This document shows, in pieces, positions 11,761-23,607 of a DNA stretch of 64,000 nucleotides. Positions within the stretch are counted from its first letter, which is position 1; each line of letters opens with the position of its first letter. The position numbers and the translations under genes are program-made. Source of the stretch: Archegozetes longisetosus (Eukaryota > Arthropoda > Arachnida > Sarcoptiformes > Trhypochthoniidae); the NCBI GenBank assembly GCA_018873245.2, contig JAEMBT020000003.1, positions 1,913,843 through 1,977,842 on the forward strand, read 5' to 3'. A model generated the notes under the pieces. That model saw only the letters and a list, made by a program, of their open reading frames with translations, was not told where the DNA came from and did not search any database.

Positions 11761-13100
11761 TTTGAACATATACTGTAATATTCATGGAACAACCTATACT
11801 TCTAAACTTTTATTTTCATAAATCGCTGTATGTCACAAATTATTTCTAATTTAAAGATTGCTTTTCGGTATTACCAAAGAAATCTTTAAATGTTTGTCTA
11901 AACTGTACAAATTATGAAGACAGCTGGTAATAATCATATCTCAACTCCTAAAACCTGCCTAAGTACGTCCCAGTTATACAATCTCCCAACTTTAGTTAAA
12001 TGTGTTAGCGACCTTATAAAATTTAGCCTATTATTGTAAAGTATCTTCCTATTCAGCTCGCCTATTTTCCCTTTAAAACGTTGTGTTTTTCCTGAATTTT
12101 ATGGCTCTTTCTTCTGTGTTCAAAATCCTGTGAAACCTTATGAAGTTTGTATTGTGGTTTATTACTGTGTTTAATAAAGTGATTATATTTTAAGTTTTTG
12201 TTGATCCCTTACACGCTCCTATAAAAGGTTCCAGACTTTGCAATATTTTGTTGAGATTTGAGCTCTACAAGCTTGTATAGTGATTGTTAGTTTCGCAGAA
12301 TGGGATTTTAAACAGTCTATTATGCCGAAATAGGTCAAAATCCAATACTTTATAAACAGAGTCCTCAGTCGGGAAAAGTAGAAAAGAAAAAAGATTTTAA
12401 CCCTCAGGAAAACGAGTTAAGAGGTTAGAATTATGCTCCATTTGAACCAGATTATGCTTTAAATATTATGTTGACCCATGAGTCTTTACCACTATTCGAA
12501 CTTTATTGATAAAAAAAAAATTTTAAAACACAAAAGTCGTACTCTTTGAACAATAGTTAATAGTTTCTATCGAACTCAGTTACATAACATAGATTCATAG
12601 AATATTTTCAACTTCTAAGAAATTTATAAGGGAGGATACACGAAATAAGTGACAAGGACTTATCGGCCAACCTGATATTATTTCTAATATATGCTCTCTA
12701 AGCACCCATATCCTTCCCAGATTTACCATTCCACTTTACGAACCTGAAGGCTCTATTTATAATATATGTTGAAAATGTCAATTATTTTATAAACAAGGTT
12801 TAACTCTTTTAATCATATTGTCTGAACCTTTAATAGAATTTCAGAAGTTATCTTCTTGGTCACATTAGTTAGTTAATGAATAAATTTCATAAACAAAGAC
12901 TACTTTTATCTTAAACACTACTTCTGACACTAAAAAGTGTTTTTGAACAAAACATGATTAAGGTACAGTCTTCTGTTCGATTTATTTCAAAGTTTATTCA
13001 TAAGTTCCATCTCATTAATGCGTGATATTAAAGAAAAATCGAGTTCAATATACCAGTTTAGAAGATAAAAAGAGATGCTGTATCTGCAGTCAATGCTTCA
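11761..13100. other. AT-rich stretch without a recognisable gene
   Basis: No convincing coding region or repeat pair. Around 12150-12260 there is an AATAAA-rich stretch followed by a possible LTR-like end, but no matching second copy is present. Confidence 0.3.
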
Positions 13101-13353
13101 AATAGTTATATAAAACAGCTGCCAAATTTGTATTTAGCTTATACTCAAAAGAATCACGTCCAAATTTTTTTTTACAAAAATCGAGAAAAAGTAAGAGCCA
13201 GAAAAAAACTCGGAAATTCTGATGTGGGTAAAAATTTCATACATTATCATAAAGTTGTAAATATGATTACTAAAAATTACTGCACAGTCGTTAATTTGCA
13301 GCTTCACGTTGCAGACCACTTTGATTTTACTGCTTATTATTAGTGATATTGTA

Positions 13354-14486
13354 ATGGCCCCAACTACTGACCCTTTTCGGGCCAGTGTTACCAATCAAGA
13401 ACAGAGGGCGTTTATGAAGCACCATGTATTACTGTGCTCTACTGTCCCTGAAATTTCCAAAATACTAACTAAAATAGCCGGTCGTAATGCAATTAAGATG
13501 AGACGGATATATAATCTTTACCATCAATTTCTGGATGAAGGGCGTACATCATGCCAACACGAGCCATGTAGTGGGAGACCTTGCGTAGCAACAGATGAAG
13601 AACATCAACATTCACTTGAAAGACTCTTAGAAAAACAAAGAAGTTGGACCACAGAAGATTCAGCTTTTCGGTTAGGCACCAGTAGGTACAGTGTTCAACA
13701 GATTCTGAAGAAACTAAATGTGCACAAAGTGTCATCACGTTGGGTGCCATACAGTCTTACAGATGAACAGAAAGAACTTCGAGTAAATATATCAATAGAA
13801 CACCTTGAAAGACATCATCATGATTCCGAGTTCATAAATAGAATTATAGCTATAGATGAAACGCGGATAAAAAGTTATGACCCCAAAGATGCTTCACAGT
13901 CTAAAGAATATAGATATCCTGGAGAGGAGCCGTAAGTTTGATTTTCAAAAAATTGAAATTTTTAAATTTATGCAAATGACCTTGAAATTAATTTCAGGCC
14001 AACGAAAGTAAAGGCAGCGTTGAAGGATTGGAAGCAGATGATGATAGTAGCTTTTTATCAAAATTGGGCGTTGGGTTATCAAATTCTTGCGAAATATCAA
14101 ACTATAAACAATGATGTATATGCTCAATTTTTGGAAAGAGCAACACTCCCTCACCTACAAAAACATCGAATTCGACATCCCATAATATTGCACGATAATG
14201 CAACACCCCATAAACATCAGAATGTCAAAGATTTCTTCACTAGACATCGATGGGAGGAACTAAAACACCCCCTATAGCCCTGATTTGTACCCATGTGATT
14301 ATGATAGCATCTCTAGAATTAAGAGGCCAAATAAGGGTAAAAGATTTTCAAATGAACTTGCTTTGGGAGCTGCTTATGAAGAAGTTATTCGTGAAATTAA
14401 TTTTTAAAAATGTTGCCATTGGAATATCAAGGCTACCAAAGCATTGGGAAGTTGTCATAAAGCTTGAAGGCGACTACATTATATAA
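13354..14486 (+). pseudogene. Mariner-type transposase with a spliceosomal-type intron, frameshifted
   Basis: Mariner transposases cut and paste DNA using a D,D34D triad. The N-terminal half (13354-13931) has a helix-turn-helix region, the linker SSRWVPYSLTDEQK and a first catalytic motif AIDETRI; the family usually has DETW. At 13932-13997 a 66-base GTAAGT...TTTCAG segment carries the only stop; its removal keeps the frame (EEP/PTKV). The second exon has HDNATPHK and, after a one-base loss in the C-run near 14270, YSPDLYPCDYD with the third aspartate. A second frameshift near 14400 precedes the terminal WEVVIKLEGDYII, which stops at 14486. The 3' terminal repeat is at 14541-14566. Not active as read. 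Confidence 0.8.
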
Positions 14487-14540
14487 TACCAAAATATCAT
14501 TTTTATATCTGTTTTTGATAAGAAGATATGAATGTGCAAT

Positions 14541-14566
14541 TACTTTTCAGCTGACCTAATATAAGG
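14541..14566. repeat. 3' terminal inverted repeat of the mariner
   Basis: TTACTTTTCAGCTGACCTAA is the complement, with few changes, of the sequence at 7721-7745. It lies 55 bases after the transposase stop, as expected for a mariner 3' end. No matching 5' end was found just upstream of the transposase. Confidence 0.6.
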
Positions 14567-14648
14567 GCTAAACTGATGAAGTGAAGTATTAATATATATG
14601 AAAGGGTCAACTGTCAATTACATCCAAGACAAGTATATTATGTTTATA

Positions 14649-15221
14649 CAGGGTTGGGCATAAGTTACGCAACATATGAAATTTTAATTACAAAAAAACT
14701 ACAGAAGATATCAGAATGAAATAAATTGTATTTTATTCACAAAAGTATGCGGTTTAATTAATTGACCTTTCAAAATATCTATCCTCAATGGCTCCCAAGT
14801 GCTGGAGCCGAGTCTGAAAGTTGATTGCTGCATGCTGTCTGATCGGATTGGACGCCGAATAACACACTGGAAGGGGTATTGATTGGCCCTCATATTCTCC
14901 GGACGTTACAGTTTGTGACTTCTTTCTTTGGAGCTGTACTAACGATAAAGTGTATGAGACAACTATACAGAACCTCGAGCAACTCCAAGAACGCATCACA
15001 GAAGTCATTCAGTCACTCTCCGAAGACATCAGACAGCGTGCAGTGACCAACTTCAGACTCGGCTCCAGCACCTGGCAGCCATTGAGGGTAGACATTTAGA
15101 AAACTTAATTTATTAAACCGCATACTTTTGTGAATAAAATGCAATTTATTTCATTCTAATATCTTCTGTAGTTTTTTTGTAATTAAAATTTCATATGTTG
15201 CGTAACTTATGCCCAACCCCG
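14649..15221. mobile_element. Foldback built from two copies of a transposon 3' end
   Basis: The arms (about 14649-14838 and 15030-15221) are complementary, start GGGTTGGGCATAAGTTACGC, and are flanked by TA at 14647-14648 and 15222-15223. Both arms encode the same transposase C-terminus reading outward: RLQHLAAIEGRH on the plus strand near 15058-15112 and RLQHLGAIEDRY on the minus strand near 14820-14755. On the plus strand the region before it encodes CDFFLW and KVYETTIQNLEQLQERI, which are typical of the last catalytic region of mariner/Tc1 transposases. The element therefore lacks any 5' end and looks like the product of an aberrant transposition. Confidence 0.8.
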
Positions 15222-15399
15222 TACATAAGATCTTATCCTTTATTCAGTATGATCATCAATCTGATCTAGACGAATGTTATTTACTAAGATTTTATTTTTA
15301 TTGTTTTCTATTAAAAAAGTTTTAATCATTAACAATTGATCATTCGAATGGCAAGGAAAAATTGTTGGGTAACCTTAGTATCATGATTTTATATTTGAA

Positions 15400-15900
15400 G
15401 TATATGTCCACGGGTGAACCGCGGTTCGGGTCGGGTCTATTTCTTAGACCTGCGGGTTACCCACAAAGGGCGGCATATTTATAGGATTTGTAAAGAGACT
15501 TTAAACAAACGATAATATATCCAAATATATGATTCATTGAATGAATAGATTCTGTTTATGTTAATATCGTATTACGGAATGTATTGCTTTACGTTTAACT
15601 GCCGTTTACAATACTTTAAGCTTCAAATCATTGTTTAAAAAGTATGAAAACTTCAAAAATAATTGAAAATTAAAGTGTAATTAAGATAAATAACTAAATG
15701 AATACATGGTTATTCATCAAAGCTATTAATTATTTCAATGTAAATTAATGTTTCATAAGTCTGTTCTAAAGTTTCAAAATTGTATAATTATAACGGCTCG
15801 ATCCACGGGTAAGCGCAGTTTGGGTCGGGTCTAATATTTAAAAATAAGCGGTTCGCGGTCCGGATCTGGTCGCATAAACTCATAACCCATACGCCTATAA
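15400..15900. repeat. Pair of CGGGT-rich degenerate repeats
   Basis: At 15405-15475 and 15795-15895 there are islands of GGTTCGGGTCGGGTCT-type sequence in AT-rich DNA, with a partly inverted counterpart CTGCGGGTTACCC. They resemble the ends of non-autonomous hAT elements. Boundaries and target duplication are not resolved. Confidence 0.35.
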
Positions 15901-16113
15901 TTTGAAGTCAAAATCTTGATGATCTAAAGTATACATCTCATATAAACGGATATTCGAATAAAATAATAAATCTATCAAACATATATCTTTACTAGTATTA
16001 GTACTAATAAATATTTTTAAATTTAATGTCTTTCGCACGGCGAAATCAATCAGTAGTTCAAAAGTTGTGGAAATGGCATTGATTTTGGTTAAATCGAAAA
16101 CTTTTTTGTTTCT

Positions 16114-17807
16114 TCATAACTTAAAAGTGAAAATTTTATTGATTTGCTTTTTCCAGAGTATATTACGGTTAATTTTAAACGACTTACTAATTGACAACTC
16201 GATAATGAAAACTATTACTGCAATTAGAAATCCAAACGATGCAGAAATAAAAGCATAACGAATTCCTTCAATCGACAAACTTTCAAAATTGTTTGATATA
16301 ACAGTTCTTTCATTCGTGTTCCACGACCGACTAATACACTGATGAATGCGAGAACTCTTTCCAAATCTTTTCTTGTCATTTTCTATTAACTCAGTTTTAA
16401 ACCAATGTGATAAAACACCGTTTTCTTGAAGTCTTAATATTCTAACAAAATAAATAACAGAAAGGGCTTAAACACTAAACACAAGTAAAATATACTGATT
16501 CTATACTTACAAATTGTTAAAATTTTTCTGAAATTTCTTATTAAATCCTTTTCTGAAAGCAAATGATATCATTGAATCTCTAAATAAATTTTTCGCCACA
16601 TAAATCAAAGCACTTGAGTCACGATTGCAAATCGAGGCCGAAAGTGTTCTGAAAGCGATTGTGTTATCAATATATGCAAGCTTTCCTTCAATCATAGATG
16701 CCATAAAATTCTGCGATTCAACAGCATTTATGACAAAACTTTGTTCAGCATTTGATAGCATTTTATTCCATAATATTTGTTGTACGTTTGATTCTCCTTT
16801 CTGTGAATTATTGATCAGACTTTGAGCTTAATTATGGATTCATTCATTATTACCTTAAAAAACAACTCAAATGATGACTTTTTCATAATAACAGGAATTA
16901 TTGATTGACTTTTTGCTAATTCTTCAAGACTATTAATACCATTATGAGATTCAGACACAACCAGATCGGCGTTGTATAAGTTATTTATACTAATCCTCAA
17001 TACATTTGTCATCAATAAAAACAAGTATAAACAAGTTTTTATGATTAAATTCGGAGAATAATCGAAACTAAATTCTTAGTTAAAAATATATTAGATTTTA
17101 CTCAGATAACTGTTATGATAGAATACCTCCATGTAGAAAAGCTTCGATTCCGGAAAATAAATTTTTAACAATTTTTCTAAATCCGAATCTATGAGAAAAG
17201 CTGGCGATAAGTGATATTTGAATTGTTGAAATAATTAATAGAATCCAAATAATAGGATCAACAGTTTTCATATACAAGAGATCATTTCTAACCATAGATT
17301 TTGGATTAATAACTGTCTGAATAGAGGCATGAAATCGTGCCAATTGTCGAGAATAGTCAAATACATTAATTCTTTCATTAATTATAGCAAAAGGTCCTGG
17401 AGAAAAGTCGGACTCCTTTGATAGAAAATATTTTATAAGATCAATAAATTCCAATTACAAAATCATTTCTTTACATTTCTGATAATCATTCCAATCATTC
17501 CACTCCACGATCCATCACCCATCGGTGAGCCCCAAGTTCCATCAGCTGTCTTGGTCACTGAATAACTGAAATTTAATTAAGTTTCATAATGAAATGAATG
17601 GAGTAACATGTAAGTAGTCGGACCTGAAATTCATTCTTTTCGCCGCTTCCTTTATTAGTTCTCCCGACAAGCCTTTTATTACATAATTTCCTGATACGTT
17701 TTCCACATAAGTCATAGTCAAATACTAATGAAATAGTCAAAAATTGATTTAATTATAACTAATATATAGTGACAACTTACTGATTCTGCAACAATCCTCA
17801 GATGCAT
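16114..17807 (-). CDS. Ionotropic receptor (iGluR-like chemoreceptor), copy 2, seven exons
   Basis: Same architecture as the receptor at 3839-5565. Exons on the minus strand are 17807-17781, 17724-17624, 17565-17475, 17415-17127, 17074-16854, 16800-16511 and 16441-16114, all GT/AG and in phase, giving 448 residues. S1 carries DGSWSGMIGMIIRN and SPGPFAIINER; TM1, pore, TM3, S2 and TM4 follow in order. From exon 4 through most of exon 7, introns included, it is nearly identical to copy 1; exons 1-3 and the C-terminal tail are clearly diverged. Within the identical part a patch of exon 6 (about 16612-16735, lobe S2) differs strongly. It likely forms part of a chemosensory channel; the ligand cannot be told from sequence. 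A heteromeric partner is likely, as for other IRs. Confidence 0.87.
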
Positions 17808-20170
17808 TTTCAATTTTTTCTCATTCAAAATAATCTTTTAGGCTATATTCTTTTTAATTATATTGCCTAATCCATGAAAATTAGAGTAAAAACTCCCTTT
17901 CTGACTTTTATTACTTTTAGTCAAATCGTATTTTTCATACACAACTGATTTCTAAAGATTAGTTGACATAGCAGTTGTGTGATCGTCAAAACCTGAAACA
18001 CTGTTTATTCTTTACTCTGCTGCACATTAAATGAACTATTACTTGAACATTTTCTAAGCTTATAGATATAAGTGATTAAATAAGCTTTCATAAATTGAAG
18101 AACTATAGTAATTTAAGTTTTTAGTCAACATATAAGTTTTACTTGAAGTTATTTGCGTATAACTTTTTCTTGAAGTGAGATTCTAACCATACAAAGAATA
18201 TTTACTGTGTTTCATGCGCATAATTATCTAATAGTTGATTGATGTATTTCTAGTTTAATATGAATCGTTACTTTTTATATCTAATAGCATAATGATCAAA
18301 ATCGATAATAGTCAAGCTTTGTCATTTATTCATTTAATGCATTTCAAGTAAACTAATTATTATTTTTATGAGAGAATCGATTTATATTCGCTAATGAAAG
18401 CAGCGAAGACCGCAAACAAAAAAGTATTTTACCTTAACTCTTAAAAAAGTTAAACCATAATTTAATCTATACTAGTTTTGAAATATTGAATGAAGTAATA
18501 TTTGACTGTTTCGATTGAAAAGTAGCACAGCTTGAATCTAAAAAATGCAAAATAAAAACAGTTTCACATTAGATCGATATAAAGAACACATGTATTTTTT
18601 CACATCTCGATTAATTATATAGATTATAAAATACTCTTAATTAATCTATAAAAGAATCATAACATTTCTTTATAAAAAGTATCGTTTTGATTACTAACTT
18701 TTGATTACAAAACGATAGCTGTTTTGGGTTTAACTGTCTATCTAACAATGGTTTCAATCACTTTTAAATGAATTTTTCGTAACAAAATATCAAAAGTACA
18801 AAACTGTTTCGATACTCACAAAAAGTTTTCGAGAAGTTTTGATAAAGCTCTATAAGACTTGAAGAATGATTAATTTGAATTTGGGCGAAAGTGCAAAGAA
18901 AAATAAGATTTTGGTTCCAGATTCTTATAAGAGCTATATTGATGTGCATTCTATCAATCTGAAAAATGGTCTATGGAATTAGTTAAGACAACAGTTGGAT
19001 GTGAAAAGTTGGCCAAAGAATATATTAATATAACTCAAGTAAGCATGGAATTAAAGAATGATATTTTGCTCATAATTTCACAAAAATATAACTGTTTGTG
19101 CTTAAGATTTTCAGATAAATACATTGAAAATGAAACAAAAATAATTTTATGCTGAATCCTGATTATGTGAACAACAAACTCATTTTTAAGGGTTACGTGA
19201 GAATTTGAAGCGTTTGAAATTTATATACATTAAATTTTTTGTCGTTTTTGTTATGAATTGCTATGGAATTGTGCGAATAATCTTATAGTTCAAACGCCTT
19301 TAATGTGAGTTTATAGTGAATTTATACTAAAACAGGTCGACTTGTTTTTGTAAACATTCGAGATTTGTTACTCTATAAATTCTGAAATTAAACTTCATTT
19401 GACATATAGATCTTCACAGAAGAGATAATTGAAATGTTCTGTAAAACTTGTGAACTTATGAAATCATTTTGATGAGACAAAACATTTCAAATAATTGCTT
19501 AAAAACATGAGCAGTACTATTATCAATTATGTCAAACAAAACATGAAGATCAATAATAAAGTTAACGATATTAATGAGCTTGTATGAGAAGAAATAAGTT
19601 ACGGCTCATAAAGACCAGTTTTCAAGAGACTCAACCAATTGATTAGAACGAAAAAATAACCGAACGAATCCTGATTTGATATCTACTTGATAAAACTATA
19701 CTTTTTAAAGATATTTTTTCATTCATAGTGTGGTCATTATTTTAGAAGTCAACAGAACTTTAAGATTCTTAATGAAGAATTACTTATCGACCTATTCATA
19801 TAAATATTCGCGCAATTTATTCACACAAACGTTAGGATCAATATTGAGCTAAAAATTAGTTAATTAGTCAATACATAAAGAGAAGTAAATTAATTAAAAA
19901 TGAAAACTTCGCAAAATTTTCTGTTATTAATAAATCACAATTTAATATTAACACAAAATTATCATCTTAAAGGCAATAGAAAAAATATTAGAAATAAAAT
20001 GTATTATAATTTAAATACTTAAAGTAACCAATTTTATAATATTATTTTGTATTTATTTTTATACATACCAATACTTGTTTAGTATTGAGCGCTCATATTT
20101 TTTATACTGAGCCCATTATCCCTTATCAAAAATTTAAAAGATAAAATCTAGTCTATGTTTTTATTGATTA
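17808..20170. other. AT-rich region upstream of receptor copy 2
   Basis: No supported gene. A short perfect hairpin with 10-base arms TATCGTTTTG/CAAAACGATA lies near 18680-18718. A 60-codon frame at 18973-19155 has no recognisable domain. Confidence 0.35.
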
Positions 20171-20178
20171 GTTATCGA

Positions 20179-20953
20179 CAGTGTTGTAGAAATAAAGTTT
20201 CTCAAGAAACTTTCTAGAAGATTTCTAGAAACATTCATCAGAGATAATTTCTCTTCAAAAATCGAGAACATCTTGATGAACCTTCCGTTGGAAAATATGG
20301 ATCCCTAATAGCTAGTGTTGAAAATTTTCTGGAAATTATCTTTTGACGACAAACTTTCTAGAAAGTTTCAGAAATATTTCTAAAATTATTTCTAGGGCAT
20401 AGAAATTTTCTTCCCATTGGAATGTAATTCACCTCGGATTAATGAAAAAGTAGAATATGTTTTAATAGCTATTTTTAAAACGTTATGAATATAAGATCAT
20501 TTCAAAATTAAATTATTTCACAAATCAGAGAAGTTTCTCTCGAGAAAGTTTCTTAGAAGCTTTCTTTTGCAATACTACTCATAGCATAACGTGAACCTTC
20601 TATTCGAACAAATTTATGTAATCGCAGATGATTTATATTATTAAAAATTTATGTTTCATTAAATGAAATTCAAATTTGTTGACCTATTAGTCATGATTAC
20701 TTTAGAAGTTACAGATGCTTATCAAACAGTAATTGCTATTTAACAAAATAAATATTCATTTTCCAAATAAAAATTTTCTGGTCTGCGATATAATGTAATT
20801 TTTGAAATTATTTTATTTTTAAAACATTAAAAAGTAACTTTATTTATTAAGACTTAAAAATGGGTATTAAAACATATTTTATTTTCTCATAAATCTGAGT
20901 TTCATTACATTCGAATCGAAGGAAAATTTGGAGAAATTTCTCCAACAACACTA
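20179..20953. mobile_element. Non-autonomous hAT element with near-perfect 8-base duplication
   Basis: The ends read CAGTGTTGTAG (left) and, complemented, TAGTGTTGTTGG (right). Flanks GTTATCGA (20171-20178) and GTTGTCGA (20954-20961) match at 7 of 8 positions. The interior is rich in TTTCTAGAAA and TTTCTCGAGAAA motifs. A second copy of the family is nested inside at 20313-20577. Confidence 0.65.
20313..20577. mobile_element. hAT MITE nested inside the previous element
   Basis: Starts TAGTGTTGAAAATTTTC and ends with CAATACTA; flanks CTAATAGC (20305-20312) and CTCATAGC (20578-20585) match at 7 of 8 positions. Long internal stretches match the element at 24137-24656, including CCTCGGATTAATGAAAAAG. 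Confidence 0.65.
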
Positions 20954-21324
20954 GTTGTCGATCAACATATTGGTTATGATCTTATTTTGCAACAATAAAC
21001 GATATTTTAAAGATTCTAATAAAAACTAATATTTTGAGTATTTACATTTTTTCTGAAGATCTTCAATACAGAGGCGTTTGCAAAATTTTCGCTATTAAGT
21101 GTAAAAGAATTAGACTTGAACTCTTGTTATCAGTGGTAAGATATGTTGTTATTAAATGATTAATATGAAATGTTGCGCATACGCTTTATAATATATGTTT
21201 TGTATTACTTAATTATAAGTTAACGCATACAAAACATTGGGGCTCAAGCTTTGGCTATAATGACTTATTTTTCATTAAGTGTATTTAATTGAGTGCAAAA
21301 CCTTTTGTTAAACAACTTGAAAAA

Positions 21325-22151
21325 TGAGTGGAATAATATCTCAACAAATCTTTGGCATCACACAAATGACGATAAACTTGAAAATTTTGATAATTTAAAA
21401 CTCAGTTCAAGTGAAAACTTTGGAGAGGGAACCAGTTCCTGATTATCAAGGACTAAGTTTTTAATAAAGTCTTTCAATAAATTCGATGACAATTTGATTG
21501 AAGATATTTTACAATACCTGTCTTTCAGTGTTAAAGTTTTATTAGAAACAGTTTCTAAGCAATGGCTACGAACTATCTATAATAAACAAACAGAACTATA
21601 TCTAAACAGAAATGAAATCATATTTGAAGACAAATATAACTTAAATATGTTATTGAAACCTGTGGTCATAACAGATTTCGCTTCTGGTCCTGCAGCTGGC
21701 TCTGGATATATGACTATAAAGAAAGACTCACTCGAGTCTATACTTTAAAAAAGTAAATTCATTAAACTTTTGTATTTGGTTGTTATTGTGATGCTGACAG
21801 ATAAAACAGTTTATTCGTTTTCAAAGCTAAAAAATTTAAGACAGATGATTTTCCTTCAAACCGTTTCTGCATTTATTCATACAACTGATGACAGTATTTA
21901 CTATTTATTATTACTATATATCCTTGTGACTTTATTCATGTTTTAACGTTTATTGCTCGACCAAATATAACAATAGAACTATTGAAAAATTGATAGAAAC
22001 ATATCTGAGAAGTCCTCGAAGAGCAATAGAATTCTTTTATGGATTCCCTAATGCCGAGAATGAAGTCGAATTCGCTGACATTGATATGAATGATTATATT
22101 GATACTTTACTAAAAAACCTGAAAATAACCATAGAACCTGTAAATTTATAA
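21325..22151 (+). pseudogene. F-box protein relic
   Basis: F-box proteins recruit substrates to SCF ubiquitin ligases. The frame around 21470-21600 reads FNKFDDNLIEDILQYLSF, then VLLETVSKQWLR and YNKQTEL, a clear F-box with the KQW core; similar F-boxes are abundant in mites. An in-frame TGA interrupts the upstream part at about 21440, the frame ends at 21748, and the middle of the gene is missing or shifted. A separate open stretch at about 21960-22151 (RTIEKLIETYLRS, then AIEFFYGFPNAENEVEF) looks like the C-terminal end of the same protein. Unannotated introns might rescue parts, but the internal stop and missing middle favour a pseudogene. Confidence 0.55.
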
Positions 22152-23050
22152 AACTAACTTCAATATATTATTATTATTCATAGATTGACTATTTCATGAA
22201 TATTGATTATGAATAATAAATCATTATTATATCTTTGAATAGTTTATGCTATTATTCACAGTTTAATTGTGATAAACACTAGAAATAAGACGAAGTATTG
22301 AAAATAAGAGTTTAGGAAAACAGATTAACTGTTACGCCTTTGTCAATTGTGTTGTCGGAGATTAATCGTTAGAATATTTTTTCAATTTTTTATTTGGAAA
22401 ACATTAAAACGTATACATAACGACATAACTTTGAAATTAGAATTTACACATACAAAAAGATTGAGACCTTAGGATCCTTTTATGATGTTTGGTCTCGGAG
22501 AGCTGAGTCTCGCTCAGAAAAATAAAACTTTAGCTTATATAGTTAAATATACTGTAGTTTATGTCATGTCTTATAATAATAACGCATATTAGTCATGTGA
22601 AATTGAAAAACAAGAGTGTTAAATAACTTGGTACTAGTTTGAATGTGTTTTCTATAAAATATGCAAAATCTCGATTCAAATTACTTAAAGTTATGCCGCT
22701 GCGTAACATAATAGCAGAGAAATAAAACCAATTCTTAGGTTTAATACTCTAATCTTAAGATAGACTCATGCAACTGTTTAATAAAAAAATTTAGCTTATA
22801 TTCAATATGGACTCAATATTTCAAAAATACATGGTAGTAAAACATGTGAACTAATTAGGATATTATTCGACAATATACTTATAGTATCGATTATAAATAT
22901 GAGAGTAAACAGACACAAATAACTTCCGAATTTTCAAAGATAGAAATCAGCAAAAGAGAAATAAATTTGAATAATTCTGAAAGGAGTCAGAATTTTTTGA
23001 TTAAACACAAATCAATAAACCAAAACTTCATACTATATTTTTCCATAGTA
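22152..23050. other. AT-rich stretch without a recognisable gene
   Basis: No domain, repeat pair or RNA gene supported. Confidence 0.35.
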
Positions 23051-23059
23051 CAGTAAAAC

Positions 23060-23607
23060 TAGTGATCGACAAAGTACTAAAAGGGAATTCCTGTCCTGTC
23101 CTGAGCCCTAAATTTTCATTCCTGTCCGGTTTTCCTGTTTTCCTGATATTCAATGTGTTTGAAAAATTATTTGTTCAAAAAAATCAAATGAAAATACAAT
23201 CAAGGAATGCATATTCAATACAAATCAGAGTTAGATCTAATAAAAAGCAATTCATTTACGTTCTGTGAACTAAGTCTTGAAAGATGGTCAGTGAGTATTA
23301 GAACAGCGGCACTGAAATTCCTTTCGCTTGAAAGCTTGGTCGCAGGGATAGACAGCAAACGAATAGCCAACCGATAGAGTCGGGGATAACAACTTCTATT
23401 TTGTTCCCAATATCCGAGTAATGAAGAATTTATGCCAAACTTATGTCCAGTTTCCATTTTACAGGAAATTTACAGGAATTTAGAATCGAACAGGAATTCC
23501 TGTCCTGTCCTGTAGTTATGATAGCCTTTCCCATTCCTGTAAATTCCTGACCAGGAACAGGACAGGACAGGAGTTCCTGCAGGAATAGGAATTCATATCA
23601 AACACTA
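23060..23607 (-). mobile_element. hAT element with perfect AGTAAAAC duplication
   Basis: Perfect 8-base duplications AGTAAAAC lie at 23052-23059 and 23608-23615. The ends begin TAGTG, followed by subterminal TCCTGTCCTGTCCTG repeats on both sides in inverted orientation. The minus strand encodes a hAT C-terminal dimerisation region (23457-23215). Confidence 0.85.
23215..23457 (-). pseudogene. hAT transposase C-terminal dimerisation fragment
   Basis: The frame includes LLGYWEQNRSCYPRLYRLAI, then IPATKLSSERNFSAA and NVNELLFIRSN, the hallmark order of the hAT C-terminal dimerisation domain. The BED finger and catalytic core are missing, so this is a deletion derivative inside the 548-base element. 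Only about 80 residues remain. Confidence 0.75.

Noticed and set aside
12120..12330. Possible LTR end followed by a primer-binding-like site
   Set aside because: No second LTR copy, no gag or pol nearby; too weak to list.
13128..13343. Frame of 71 codons just before the mariner transposase
   Set aside because: No similarity to a mariner N-terminus; the ATG at 13354 already precedes the expected helix-turn-helix start.
14711..15008. Two minus-strand frames as separate genes
   Set aside because: They are pieces of a transposase C-terminus in the left arm of the foldback at 14649-15221.
16067..16258. Plus-strand frame of 63 codons
   Set aside because: Antisense shadow of the last exon of receptor copy 2.
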